Assembly (NCBI RefSeq): GCF_014652615.1
Contig: NZ_BMZD01000013.1
Location: forward strand, 1 to 47,570
Source of the DNA: Novosphingobium arvoryzae
Lineage (GTDB): Bacteria; Pseudomonadota; Alphaproteobacteria; Sphingomonadales; Sphingomonadaceae
DNA: 47,570 nucleotides
Direction: 5' to 3'
Notes under the pieces: generated by a model
Told to the model about the DNA's origin: nothing
The model's input: the letters and a program-made list of their open reading frames with translations, nothing else
Databases searched by the model: none
In this document: positions 35,941 through 44,417 of the stretch, one piece after another
How the letters are laid out: each line of letters begins with the position of its first letter
Numbering within the stretch: the stretch's first letter is position 1
Program-made: the position numbers and the translations under genes

Positions 35941-37448
35941 TGCAGGTCCTCCAGCATCAGCTTGGCCGTGGCCTTGGCACTGCCGACCACGCCCGGAATC
36001 CCCGCGCCCGGATGCGTGCCCGCGCCGACCAGATAGAGGTTGCCGATCTTGTCATCCCGGTTGTGGCCGCGGAACCACGCGCTTTGCGTCAGGATCGGCT
36101 CAAGGCTGAAGGCGCTGCCCATGTAGGCGTTGAGGTCCAGCGCGAAATCGCGCGGGGCATAGTGGAACTTGGTGACGATCCGGTCGTGAATGTCCGGGAT
36201 CAGCCGCCGCCCGACTTCGTCCAGGATGCGCTTTTCCAGCATCGGCCCGACCGTTTCCCAGTCAATCGGCAGCTTACCCTGATTGGCGACCGGGATCAGC
36301 GCATAGAACGTCGATTTGCCCGGCGGGGCCACGCTGGGATCGGTCACGGTCGGGTGGTGCAGGTAGATCGAGAAGTCCTGCGGCAGCACGCCGTGTTCAT
36401 AGATGTCGTCCAGCAGGCCCTTATAGCGCGGACCGAACAGGATCATGTGGTGCGGGATGCCCGGCCAGGTGCCTTCCAGCCCGAAGTGGACCACGAACAA
36501 GCTGGGCGAGAACCGCTTGCGCGCCAGGCTGCGCGCCGCCTGCTGCCCGCGCGGATTGCCGGACAGCAACTCGCGATAGGTGTGCATGATATCGGCATTG
36601 CTGGCGACCGCGTCGAAGCGTTCCTTCCAGCCGCTCTGCGTTTCGATCTCGGTCGCACGGTTGCCGACGGTGTGGATGTGGACCACCGGATCGTGCAGCC
36701 GCACCTTCCCACCGATCCGCTCGAAATGCTTCACCATCCCGGCGATCAGCTGGTTGGTCCCGCCCTTGGCCCACCACACGCCGCCGTCCTTTTCCAGCTT
36801 GTGGATCAGGGCATAGATCGAACTGGTGGTCATCGGATTGCCGCCGACCAGCAGGGTATGGAAACTCAGCGCCTCGCGCAGCTTCTCGCTCTTGATGAAG
36901 CTGGAAACCATCGAATAGACGCTGCGCCACGCCTGATACTTGGCCAGCGCGGGCGCGGCCTTGATCATGCTGGCGAAGTCCAGGAAGGGCACGTGGCCCA
37001 GCTTGACGTAGCCTTCCTCGAATACCCCGGCGGAATAGCGCAGGAATTCCTCGTACCCGGCCAGATCGCCTGGGGCGACGCGGGCAATTTCGCGGGTCAG
37101 GCTGGCTTCGTCGTTGGAATAGTCAAAGTTGGTGCCGTCCGGCCAGTTCAGCCGATAGAACGGCATGACCGGCATCAGTTCGACGTCCTCGGCGATATCG
37201 TGGCCCGACAGCGCCCACAGTTCCTGCAGGCAGGCCGGATCGGTGATGACGGTCGGCCCGGCATCGAACGTGAAGCCGTCCTTTTCCCAGTGGTATCCGC
37301 GCCCACCGGGCTTGTCGCGCGCTTCGATCACGGTGGTCTGGATGCCGGCGCTCTGCAGGCGGATCGCCAGCGCCAGGCCGCCAAAGCCGGCGCCGATCAC
37401 GCAGGCGCGGCGCGGGGCGTGCGGGTCGAGCGGGGCCAGCGCGCTCAT
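35937..37448 (-). CDS. crtI: Phytoene desaturase
   Basis: CrtI carries out the four desaturations from phytoene to lycopene, using FAD in the membrane. The 503-residue protein opens with CVIGAGFGGLALAIRLQ, the FAD GxGxxG site, and GGRGYHWEKDGFTFDAGPTV. The C-terminal LYLVGAGTHPGAGIPGV is the bacterial CrtI signature. The ATG at 37448 lies within the crtY stop (ATGA), coupling the two genes. Some paralogues instead isomerise or oxidise carotenoids; the cluster context supports desaturation. It is the second gene of the run crtY-crtI-LOG-crtB. Confidence 0.96.
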   Translation of the reverse strand: MSALAPLDPHAPRRACVIGAGFGGLALAIRLQSAGIQTTVIEARDKPGGRGYHWEKDGFTFDAGPTVITDPACLQELWALSGHDIAEDVELMPVMPFYRLNWPDGTNFDYSNDEASLTREIARVAPGDLAGYEEFLRYSAGVFEEGYVKLGHVPFLDFASMIKAAPALAKYQAWRSVYSMVSSFIKSEKLREALSFHTLLVGGNPMTTSSIYALIHKLEKDGGVWWAKGGTNQLIAGMVKHFERIGGKVRLHDPVVHIHTVGNRATEIETQSGWKERFDAVASNADIMHTYRELLSGNPRGQQAARSLARKRFSPSLFVVHFGLEGTWPGIPHHMILFGPRYKGLLDDIYEHGVLPQDFSIYLHHPTVTDPSVAPPGKSTFYALIPVANQGKLPIDWETVGPMLEKRILDEVGRRLIPDIHDRIVTKFHYAPRDFALDLNAYMGSAFSLEPILTQSAWFRGHNRDDKIGNLYLVGAGTHPGAGIPGVVGSAKATAKLMLEDLQ

Positions 37449-38626
37449 GCCGCGATCTCCAGCGGAGTGCCGGGAGTGCGCAGGGCTTGGAGCGCCCGGC
37501 CAATCGGCACCGGCGGTTTGCCGCACAGCACGCGGGCCTTGTCCAGCGGGGTGGACCGGGCGGCATAGAACCGCTCGATCAGGGGTTCGCTCAGGCGGTA
37601 AAAGCGTTCGAACACGCGGTAACGTTCCTCTGGAAGTGCTGCTCCGAACAGCATGGCGCCAAGTTGGCGGTAAAAACGGGTGGCGCGCCAGTGGGCGGTG
37701 GCGCGGGCTTCGATCAGGGCGGCCAGTTGCGCGCCCGGCAGATCGGCATCGTCAGCGATGGCCAGCGCGGTGTCGACCGCTTGCGGCAGGCTGTAGCTGG
37801 TGAGCGGATGAAAGAACCCGCCGCGCGATCCCGCCACGGCCACGCCGGGAATGCGGTGCGCGGCCTGGAACGCGGCAAAATTGCCACCGGTAACAACCGG
37901 CAGCACCCCGGTTTCATTGCCCAGAATGTCGCCTTCCCAGCCCTGTGCGTCGCAATAGGCCTGGATCCGGCTGGCCAGCACCCGCCGATCCAGCGCGGGG
38001 CTGTCAGCGTAATAGGTGTCTTCCACGAACAACTCGTCATGGGCCAGCGGCAGGACATAGACAAAGCGATAGGCCCCGTGCTGGGCCACGGCGGCGTCCA
38101 TGATGACCGGACGGGTCAGCCCGTGCGGGCGGGCCGTGCGCAAATGGCGGCCCATGAACACCTGCCAGCCGCCGGTCAGTTCCGGCGCGGCCGTGATGCC
38201 CCGGCAATCGATCACCGCGCGGGCGCGAATGGTCTCGCCACTGGCCAGCTGGACGCTGCCCGGCTCCACCGTTTCGACCACGGCGCGGGTGCGGATTGTG
38301 CCAGCAGGCAGTTCGCGCCGCAGTCCGGCGTCGAAATCCTCGGACGACAGCGAGTTGTAGCGCGCCTGAAGAGTGCGGGCATGGGCCGGAAAGCGCACGT
38401 CATAGCCCTGGTCCCAGCGGGTCTGGCGCAGCGGTGCCAGCAGGTTGGTGCCCGCAGTGGAGAGGTCGGTCGCAAACCAGCTCCACCGGTGATTGCCGCC
38501 CAGCGTTTCACCCTGTTCCAGCAGGCACAGCGACAGATCGGGCCGCGCGCGGTGCAGCGCCAGCGCTGTCAGCCCACCGGCCAGCCCGCCGCCCAGGATC
38601 GCAAAATCATGCCTGCCACCATTCAT
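37445..38626 (-). CDS. crtY: Lycopene beta-cyclase
   Basis: CrtY closes the ends of lycopene to beta-carotene. The 393-residue FAD-dependent enzyme has the dinucleotide site FAILGGGLAGGLTALAL (about 8-24), ARAVIDCRG and the FVYVLPLAHDELFVEDTYY block, and a C-terminal GSRGGFFHPLTSYSLPQAV. These are typical of the CrtY type, not of the plant-like CrtL. The ATG at 38626 was chosen because the dinucleotide site lies at the usual distance from it; the longer frame upstream is not conserved. It leads the carotenoid run. Hydroxylase and ketolase genes are not present here. Confidence 0.94.
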   Translation of the reverse strand: MNGGRHDFAILGGGLAGGLTALALHRARPDLSLCLLEQGETLGGNHRWSWFATDLSTAGTNLLAPLRQTRWDQGYDVRFPAHARTLQARYNSLSSEDFDAGLRRELPAGTIRTRAVVETVEPGSVQLASGETIRARAVIDCRGITAAPELTGGWQVFMGRHLRTARPHGLTRPVIMDAAVAQHGAYRFVYVLPLAHDELFVEDTYYADSPALDRRVLASRIQAYCDAQGWEGDILGNETGVLPVVTGGNFAAFQAAHRIPGVAVAGSRGGFFHPLTSYSLPQAVDTALAIADDADLPGAQLAALIEARATAHWRATRFYRQLGAMLFGAALPEERYRVFERFYRLSEPLIERFYAARSTPLDKARVLCGKPPVPIGRALQALRTPGTPLEIAA

Positions 38627-38708
38627 CGCGCGCAGACTTAGGCGCTGGCGCGATTTGCCGCAATCCAAAGCACTACCGCATTTCGGCCCGACGGCGCGAG
38701 ACTGCCGC

Positions 38709-39464
38709 TTATTTGCCCGCAGCCTTGGCCTCGGCAGCGGAAATATGCTTGTCGAGCGAGGCAACGATCGAATCGCTCAACGCCTGCTGCTCCGCATCGG
38801 TCAGCGGCTGGTTTTCCATTTCAGCGCGGATCGGGCCGAGCGCCTCGCCAATCGCGCCCAGCTTCATCAGGCCGGGCTGGCGCCGCGCCAGTTCGCCCAG
38901 CGCCGCGAAATCGTCCTGCGTGAACTGCGCCAGCGCGCCGCGCACGGCGGCATCGGTATCTGCCTGAACCGCCGCGGCGCTGACTTCCTTGTCCTTCAGC
39001 GCGCTGGTGATGGTGGCCTTGGCATCAAAGCTTTCGACCACCCCGCCCAGCAGCCGCTTGCCCATCGGCGAGCGATAGAACGCGGCCACGTCGCGCGCCT
39101 CGCTTGCGCTCAGCTTGTCGCGGAACACCGCGATCATGCGCGGGCGAAAGCTTTCGCGCACGCGGGCCGAATACCCGGCCAGAACGGGCCGGAACCCGGC
39201 CACCATCGCTTTCGACAGCCCCGGATAGCGCGCCTCGGCAATGGCCAGGCTGGTATCGGCACTGGCGATCTGCTCCGCGATCGTGGCCGACAGCTGATCA
39301 AGCTGACGCTCCATGTCCGCCGATTCCTGGATGGCGGCATAGATATCCTCGAATGGATCGACCGCAACTGGCGCGGCGGCCGGCACATCGGCCGCATGAA
39401 CCGGCAGGGCCGCCAACGGGGCGCAGGCAAGCAGAACGGCGATGGCAGGCGCGAAACGGGGCAT
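38709..39464 (-). CDS. DUF2059 domain secreted protein
   Basis: A 251-residue protein with a signal peptide (MPRFAPAIAVLLACAPLAAL to PVHAA). The mature part is helical with the DUF2059 hallmark, ARDVAAFYRSPMGKRLL, around residues 124-140, and an N-terminal DPFEDIYAAIQES region. DUF2059 proteins are periplasmic with no known activity. A Lys/Ala-rich C-terminus ends in AEAKAAGK. It ends 82 nt before the crtY start, transcribed in the same direction, but its own promoter region (211 nt) is shared with the divergent monooxygenase. Confidence 0.88.
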   Translation of the reverse strand: MPRFAPAIAVLLACAPLAALPVHAADVPAAAPVAVDPFEDIYAAIQESADMERQLDQLSATIAEQIASADTSLAIAEARYPGLSKAMVAGFRPVLAGYSARVRESFRPRMIAVFRDKLSASEARDVAAFYRSPMGKRLLGGVVESFDAKATITSALKDKEVSAAAVQADTDAAVRGALAQFTQDDFAALGELARRQPGLMKLGAIGEALGPIRAEMENQPLTDAEQQALSDSIVASLDKHISAAEAKAAGK

Positions 39465-39583
39465 GGTCGGTTGTGGCTCCGGCGGGAAAGATTGATCCTG
39501 CCTAACACAAGTCCCTGTGATGCCAAGCCTTTTGGAGCAGGCGCACCACGCAATCCGCAGCCTGCCGCGCTTGGCAGTTGCGC

Positions 39584-39623
39584 TTGATCGCGGTCAATGT
39601 TTCAATCGCGTTTCGAGTCGAAA
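39584..39623. promoter_or_regulatory. Candidate operator sites upstream of the Baeyer-Villiger monooxygenase
   Basis: In the 211-nt divergent region, three short symmetric pieces lie together: TTGATCGCGGTCAA (39584-39597), the half-site TTCAATCGCG (39601-39610) and TTTCGAGTCGAAA (39611-39623). The half-site is identical to half of the palindrome at 44286-44303 read on the opposite strand. This may be where the same regulator binds the monooxygenase promoter. Clear -35/-10 boxes were not found. Confidence 0.3.
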
Positions 39624-39675
39624 CTGACTTCAATGGCGTAATAGCGCCAGTGGCAACACAACCGGAGAGAGAGTG

Positions 39676-41214
39676 ATGGCAACAGCAGCAGTTCAGGCCC
39701 CAGATCCGTCCACACACGTTGACGTGCTGATCGTCGGCGCAGGCATTTCGGGCATCGGATCGGCCTATCACCTGCAGCAGCAGTGCCCCGGCAAAAGCTA
39801 CGCCATCCTCGAAATGAAGGACACCTTCGGCGGGACCTGGGAGACGCACAAGTATCCCGGGGTCCGTTCGGACTCAGACCTTTATACCTTCGGATACCGG
39901 TTCAAGCCGTGGGTCGGCGCGCCCATCGCCAGTGCCGAGGAAATCCTGAAGTACATGGGTGAGGTGATCGAGGAGAACGGGATCGGCCAGCACATCCATT
40001 ACGGCCACCGCATCACCGGCTGCAACTGGTCCAGCAAGGACAACCTCTGGACGGTCCAGGCCGTGCGCAAGGCCGATGGCGCGGCCGTGACGTTTACCGC
40101 GAACTTCCTCTGGATGTGCCAGGGCTATTACGATCACGAAACGCCCTATATCCCGGACTGGGCGGGGATGGACCGGTATAAGGGCCTGTTCATCCATGCG
40201 CAGAAGTGGGACCCCTCGATCGACTATACCGGCAAGCGCGTGCTGGTGATCGGTTCGGGCGCGACCGCCGCCACCGTCATTCCGGCCTTCGCCGAAAAGG
40301 CCGCGCACGTGACGATGCTGCAACGCTCGCCCACGTATTTCTTCTGCAGCGAGAACAAGAACGAGTTGGCCGACCGGCTGCGCGAAGTGGGCGTGGAGGA
40401 AGAGATCATCCACCACGTCGTGCGCAAGCAGATCATGTATGATCAGGACCAGATGACCAAGCGCTGCATCGAGGAACCCGATGCCGTGTTCGAGGATCTG
40501 AAGGAACTGGTCCGCGCGTTCAGCGGCAAGCCGGACTTCGAGTTCGAGCCGCACTTCACGCCCAGGTATCGCCCCTGGCAGCAGCGGCTGGCGTTCTGCC
40601 CCAATGGCGATATCTTCCAGGCCGCCGCGCAGGGCAAGCTGACCGTTTACACCGACACGATCGACACTTTCACCGAGAAGGGCGTGCGCACCGCATCGGG
40701 TGACGAGATCGAGGCCGACATCATCGTCGCCTGCACCGGTTTCCGCCTGTCGGTGATGGGCGACATTCCCTTCAGCGTGGATGGTACCCCGGTCGACTGG
40801 TCGAAGACGGTCAACTATCGCGGGATGATGTTCACCGGCGTGCCCAACCTCGTCTGGGTGATGGGCTATTTCCGTGCCAGCTGGACGCTGCGCGTGGACA
40901 TGCTGGGCGATTTCGTCTGCAACCTGCTCAACCACATGGACGCCAAGGGCGTCAGCCGTGTCGATGTCGCCCTGCGGGACGAGGATCAGGGGATGGAACT
41001 GCTGCCCTGGATCGAAAGCGACAACTTCAACCCGGGCTATCTCGTTCGCGGGCTGGACCAGATGCCGCGCCGGGGGGACAAGCCCGAATGGCGGCACAAT
41101 CAGGATTACTGGGCCGAAAAGGACGAGATTCCCAAGACCAATCTGGAAGGCAGCGAATTCGTCTATGACGGCGTCCGCGCCGGATCGAAGGCGAAGGAGC
41201 CGGTCGCCGCGTAA
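39676..41214 (+). CDS. Baeyer-Villiger-type flavin monooxygenase
   Basis: A 512-residue class B flavoprotein. The FAD site is LIVGAGISGIG (about 18-28), GGTWETHKYPGVRSDSDLY is the flavin-contacting block, and the Baeyer-Villiger fingerprint appears as YKGLFIHAQKWD (about 168-179), with F replaced by Y and a final W-D. The NADPH site is VLVIGSGATAAT (about 189-200); CTGF closes the domain. It should insert oxygen next to a ketone, giving an ester or lactone. The ATG at 39676 follows GGAGAGAGAG; a GTG one codon earlier is possible. It leads the second catabolic block, and a hairpin follows its stop. Confidence 0.9.
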   Translation: MATAAVQAPDPSTHVDVLIVGAGISGIGSAYHLQQQCPGKSYAILEMKDTFGGTWETHKYPGVRSDSDLYTFGYRFKPWVGAPIASAEEILKYMGEVIEENGIGQHIHYGHRITGCNWSSKDNLWTVQAVRKADGAAVTFTANFLWMCQGYYDHETPYIPDWAGMDRYKGLFIHAQKWDPSIDYTGKRVLVIGSGATAATVIPAFAEKAAHVTMLQRSPTYFFCSENKNELADRLREVGVEEEIIHHVVRKQIMYDQDQMTKRCIEEPDAVFEDLKELVRAFSGKPDFEFEPHFTPRYRPWQQRLAFCPNGDIFQAAAQGKLTVYTDTIDTFTEKGVRTASGDEIEADIIVACTGFRLSVMGDIPFSVDGTPVDWSKTVNYRGMMFTGVPNLVWVMGYFRASWTLRVDMLGDFVCNLLNHMDAKGVSRVDVALRDEDQGMELLPWIESDNFNPGYLVRGLDQMPRRGDKPEWRHNQDYWAEKDEIPKTNLEGSEFVYDGVRAGSKAKEPVAA

Positions 41215-41219
41215 CTGGC

Positions 41220-41245
41220 TGATCCGAAGCTGAGGTTTCGGATCA
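41220..41245 (+). terminator. Hairpin after the Baeyer-Villiger monooxygenase gene
   Basis: Five bases past the stop, TGATCCGAA pairs perfectly with TTCGGATCA around an 8-nt loop. No T run follows, so it may attenuate rather than end transcription before the thioesterase gene at 41296. Confidence 0.4.
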
Positions 41246-41295
41246 ACCCTTCCTCCCGTTTACACGCGTCCCGCTTTCCGCCAGAACCAGTTGCC

Positions 41296-41742
41296 ATGAG
41301 CAACGCATCAATCTGGTGGGGCGGGACGCGCCCCGATCTTGAAGCCATGACGCAGGGCGGGGCCGGTTCGATGAACGGCTGGTTGGGCGTAGAGTTCATC
41401 GACTGCGGCGATGACTGGATCCGTGCGCGGATGCCCGTCAATGAGCGCACGCGCCAGCCGTTCGGGCGGCTTCACGGCGGGGCATCGGTGGCCTTTGCCG
41501 AAACGGTGGGATCGGTCGCGGCGGGCTGGTGCGTTGATCGCACGAAGTTTGTCGGCGTCGGCATGGAGATCAACGCCAACCACATCCGCCCGGCCTATGA
41601 CGGCTTCGTCTACGCCACTGCGCGCGCCGAATCGATGGGGCGCACCACGCAGGTCTGGACCATCCGGATCGAGGATGAAGGCGGGAAACTGGTCTGCCTG
41701 TCGCGCTTCACCGTCGCGGTGATCGCGCTGGAGCGCAAGTGA
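41296..41742 (+). CDS. PaaI-type hotdog-fold thioesterase
   Basis: A 148-residue hotdog thioesterase. The GRLHGGASVAFAETVGS block (about 56-72) carries the family's catalytic HGG and acidic residue, and GVGMEINANHIRP matches the acyl-CoA contact strand. It hydrolyses acyl- or aryl-CoA thioesters, perhaps to free stuck intermediates. The start follows CCAGTTGCC without a strong ribosome site; GTG/ATG alternatives further in are less likely. It overlaps the next gene by 4 nt (GTGA), so it is coupled to the SDR. Confidence 0.88.
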   Translation: MSNASIWWGGTRPDLEAMTQGGAGSMNGWLGVEFIDCGDDWIRARMPVNERTRQPFGRLHGGASVAFAETVGSVAAGWCVDRTKFVGVGMEINANHIRPAYDGFVYATARAESMGRTTQVWTIRIEDEGGKLVCLSRFTVAVIALERK

Positions 41743-42461
41743 CCGCGCCGACCCAGTCGGTCGCGGTGCTGGGCGCGGGCGACCACATCGGCGCCGCCAT
41801 CGTGCGCAAGTTTGCCGCTCAGGGCTTTGCCGTTCACGCCGGACGCCGCAATGGTGACAAACTGGCCCCGCTGCTGGGCGGGACTGTCACCGGACGCTCG
41901 CTTGATGCGCGCGAGCCTGACGATGTCGCCGCGTTTCTGGCCGAAGCGGAGACAATCGCCCCGCTGGCGCTGGTGATTTTCAACGTCGGCGCCAACGTGC
42001 AGTTCCCACTGCTGGACACCACCGACCGGGTGTTCCGCAAGGTCTGGGAAATGGCCTGCTTCGCCGGGTTCGTGACCGTGCGCGAAGCCGCGCGGATCAT
42101 GGCGCCGCGCGGCGCAGGCAAGATTTTCGTCACCGGGGCCACGGCCGGCCTGCGCGGCAATCCCGGTTACAGCGCATTTGCCGCCGCCAAGGCCGGGCTG
42201 CGCGCCATGGCACAATCCGCCGCGCGGGAACTGTGGCCGCAGGGGCTGCATGTGGCCCATCTGGTGATTGACGCCGGCGTCGATACCGCCTGGGTTCGCC
42301 AGCGCGTGATCGAGCGGATCGGTGCCGAAGCGCTTGCCGCCCAGCCCGATCTGCTGATGCCGCCCGAAGCCGTGGCCGAGGCCTATTGGGCGCTCTACAG
42401 CCAGCCGAGCGCGGCCTGGACCTTCGAGCAGGAAATCCGCCCCTACGGAGAGACATGGTGA
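41739..42461 (+). CDS. SDR-family oxidoreductase with Phe in place of catalytic Tyr
   Basis: A 240-residue Rossmann protein beginning with GTG. The cofactor loop is VLGAGDHIGAAI (about 9-20), and VTGATAGLRGNPGYSAFAAAKAG follows the classical Ser-Tyr-Lys layout, but the position four before Lys is Phe (FAAAK). This atypical branch is common in proteobacteria and its chemistry is unclear. It may still reduce or oxidise a substrate with another acid, or be a non-enzymatic partner. The stop overlaps the start region of the isomerase-like gene (TGATG). Confidence 0.85.
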   Translation: MTAPTQSVAVLGAGDHIGAAIVRKFAAQGFAVHAGRRNGDKLAPLLGGTVTGRSLDAREPDDVAAFLAEAETIAPLALVIFNVGANVQFPLLDTTDRVFRKVWEMACFAGFVTVREAARIMAPRGAGKIFVTGATAGLRGNPGYSAFAAAKAGLRAMAQSAARELWPQGLHVAHLVIDAGVDTAWVRQRVIERIGAEALAAQPDLLMPPEAVAEAYWALYSQPSAAWTFEQEIRPYGETW

Positions 42462-43060
42462 TGACCGAGATTGAATTCATCTACGATTTCGGCGGGCCGA
42501 ATTCCTGGTTCGTGCAGCGGGCCATTCCCGCCATCGAAGCTCAGGGCAAAGTCCGCTTTCGCCACGTCCCGGTGCTGCTGGGCGGGCTGTTCAAGGCCAC
42601 CGGAAACAAGCCGCCGATGCTGGTCTATGGCCATGTCGAGGCCAAGGTGGCCTATGACCGGCTGGAAATGGACCGCTTCATGGCCCGCCACGGGATCACC
42701 GGCTTCCGGCTCAACCCGCACTTCCCGGTCAATACCCTGCTGGCGATGCGCGGCGCGATCGCGGCCGAGCGGCTGGGCTGCGGGGCCGCCTACCGCGAGG
42801 CGATGTTCAAGGGGCTGTGGGAAGACGGGCTGAAGCTCGACGATCCGGCGATCTGGGCCGAAACGGTCAGCGCAGCTGGCCTTGATGCTGCGGCGCTGGG
42901 CGCGCTGGTGCAGGACGATGCGGTCAAGGCCGAACTGGTTGCCAACACCGAAGCCGCTGCGGCGCGCGGGGCATTCGGTGTGCCGACCTTCTTCCTCGGC
43001 AACGAAATGTGGTTCGGCAAGGACCGCCTGCGCGACGTGGTGGAAGCGGCAGGCGGCTGA
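42461..43060 (+). CDS. DsbA-fold protein, 2-hydroxychromene-2-carboxylate isomerase family
   Basis: A 199-residue thioredoxin/GST-kappa-like protein: FIYDFGGPNSWFVQRAIPAI at the N-terminus, then a helical insert and GAFGVPTFFLGNEMWFGKDRL at the C-terminus. These match HCCA isomerases, which use glutathione to isomerise aromatic ring-cleavage products and also occur in other CoA pathways. It has no CxxC, so it is not a disulfide oxidase. GGAG lies ten bases upstream of the ATG at 42461; an ATG two codons earlier is possible. It converges on the acyl-CoA dehydrogenase gene (6 nt). Confidence 0.88.
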   Translation: MTEIEFIYDFGGPNSWFVQRAIPAIEAQGKVRFRHVPVLLGGLFKATGNKPPMLVYGHVEAKVAYDRLEMDRFMARHGITGFRLNPHFPVNTLLAMRGAIAAERLGCGAAYREAMFKGLWEDGLKLDDPAIWAETVSAAGLDAAALGALVQDDAVKAELVANTEAAAARGAFGVPTFFLGNEMWFGKDRLRDVVEAAGG

Positions 43061-43066
43061 GCCGCT

Positions 43067-44236
43067 TCAACCGGTCTGCGCCGCTTTCCAGTCGCGCTTG
43101 ATCTTCTTCGCCAGGCTCCACTTGTGAACTTCGGTCGGGCCGTCATAGATCCGGAACGCGCGGACCTCGCGGAAGATCTGCTCGACGATGGTGTGGTCGG
43201 TCACGCCCATTCCGCCCATCACCTGCACGCAGCGATCCGCGATCCGCATCAGCGCCTCGGACACCGCAACCTTGGTCATCGAGCTTTCGACCGTGCCGAG
43301 CGAGCCGGTATCGAGCACCTGCGCGCACCACCGGATCATCAGTTCGGCCTGCTTCAGGTCGATCAGGTTTTCCGCCAGCATGAAGCCGACGCCCTCATGG
43401 TCGATCAGCTGCTTGCCAAAGGCCGAACGGCGGTTGGCATAATCACTAGCGATTTCGTGCGCGCGTTCGCAGCAGCCGTGCCAGCGCATGCAGTGCGACA
43501 GGCGCGCCGGGGACAGGCGGATCTGGGCATACTTGAAGCCCTCACCCGCCTCGCCCAGCATCTGGTCAGCGGGCACGCGCAGGTTTTCAATGACCACTGT
43601 GGCGTGGCCGCCCGGCATCGAGCTGTCGATGGTGTTGGGCACATGCTCGATCCGGATCGCCGGATTGGGCAGGTCGACCAGGAACATGCAGGCACCCTGC
43701 TCCGCCTTGGCCATGACGATGCCCACCTTGGCGCCTTCCGCGCCGGTGATGAACGCCTTGCGGCCATTGATGACCCAGTGGTTGCCGTCCATCCGGCAAG
43801 TCGTCTGCATCATCGACGGGTCGCTGCCCGCCCCGCCCTCCAGCGCCGGTTCGGTCATGAAAAACGCGCTGCGGGCGCGGCCTTCGACCAGCGGCTTCAG
43901 GAACCGTTCCTTGATCTCGGCGCTGCCGACCTTGCCCAGCAGGTACATGTTGCCTTCGTCCGGGGCCATGGTGTTGACCGCCAGCGGCCCCAGCGGCGAA
44001 AGGCCGGACTTCTGCAGGACATAGGCGGTTTCCAGCTGGGTCAGGTGGCCGCCATCGGGGAAGATATGCGGGGTCAGCACCCCCGCCGCGCGCGCCTTGT
44101 CACGCATTTCATCGACCAGTTCATCCAGCGGTGCGCCGTGATGGTCCCGCCGGGGATCGGTTTCGTAAGGGATCACCACATCGCGCACAAAGCGTTCGAC
44201 GCGTTCCCCGATTTCCAGTGCGCGGCTTGAGATCAT
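43067..44236 (-). CDS. Acyl-CoA dehydrogenase
   Basis: A 389-residue FAD-dependent acyl-CoA dehydrogenase. The middle domain block is FFMTEPALEGGAGSDPS (about 128-144), then WVINGRKAFITGA, and the C-terminal MGGMGVTDHTIVEQIFREVR and IYDGPTEVHKWSLAKKI resemble the ACAD10/11-like and FadE branches. It forms a 2-enoyl-CoA, the first step of beta-oxidation. The ATG at 44236 is preferred: AGGGGA lies eight bases upstream. A longer frame to 44278 would overlap the operator. It is divergent from the SDR-MBL-crotonase operon. Confidence 0.92.
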   Translation of the reverse strand: MISSRALEIGERVERFVRDVVIPYETDPRRDHHGAPLDELVDEMRDKARAAGVLTPHIFPDGGHLTQLETAYVLQKSGLSPLGPLAVNTMAPDEGNMYLLGKVGSAEIKERFLKPLVEGRARSAFFMTEPALEGGAGSDPSMMQTTCRMDGNHWVINGRKAFITGAEGAKVGIVMAKAEQGACMFLVDLPNPAIRIEHVPNTIDSSMPGGHATVVIENLRVPADQMLGEAGEGFKYAQIRLSPARLSHCMRWHGCCERAHEIASDYANRRSAFGKQLIDHEGVGFMLAENLIDLKQAELMIRWCAQVLDTGSLGTVESSMTKVAVSEALMRIADRCVQVMGGMGVTDHTIVEQIFREVRAFRIYDGPTEVHKWSLAKKIKRDWKAAQTG

Positions 44237-44283
44237 CGCTGCATTCCCCTGCTTGCCAAGGCCGGTCTGGCCGTTCATCGTGC

Positions 44284-44305
44284 AATTTAATCGCGCGATT
44301 GAATT
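44284..44305. promoter_or_regulatory. Palindromic operator between divergent catabolic genes
   Basis: The core TTTAATCGCGCGATTGAA (44286-44303) is a near-perfect palindrome; the outer AA/TT pairs extend it to 22 bp. It lies between the acyl-CoA dehydrogenase (minus) and the SDR (plus). For the minus-strand gene, TTGGCG and TTAAAT sit 17 bp apart and overlap the site. It matches the palindrome at 13091-13108 at 14 of 18 positions. A TetR-like repressor is the usual binder of such sites, but none is encoded nearby. Confidence 0.5.
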
Positions 44306-44417
44306 TTCGCCAAGCACAACGGGACGGGGAAATCCAGCATGTTCGACCAAGCCGGGCAATTTGCCGGGGACGCCCCGCCCCTCACGGGAAACTCTACTGG
44401 CCATTGGAGCAACTGAC

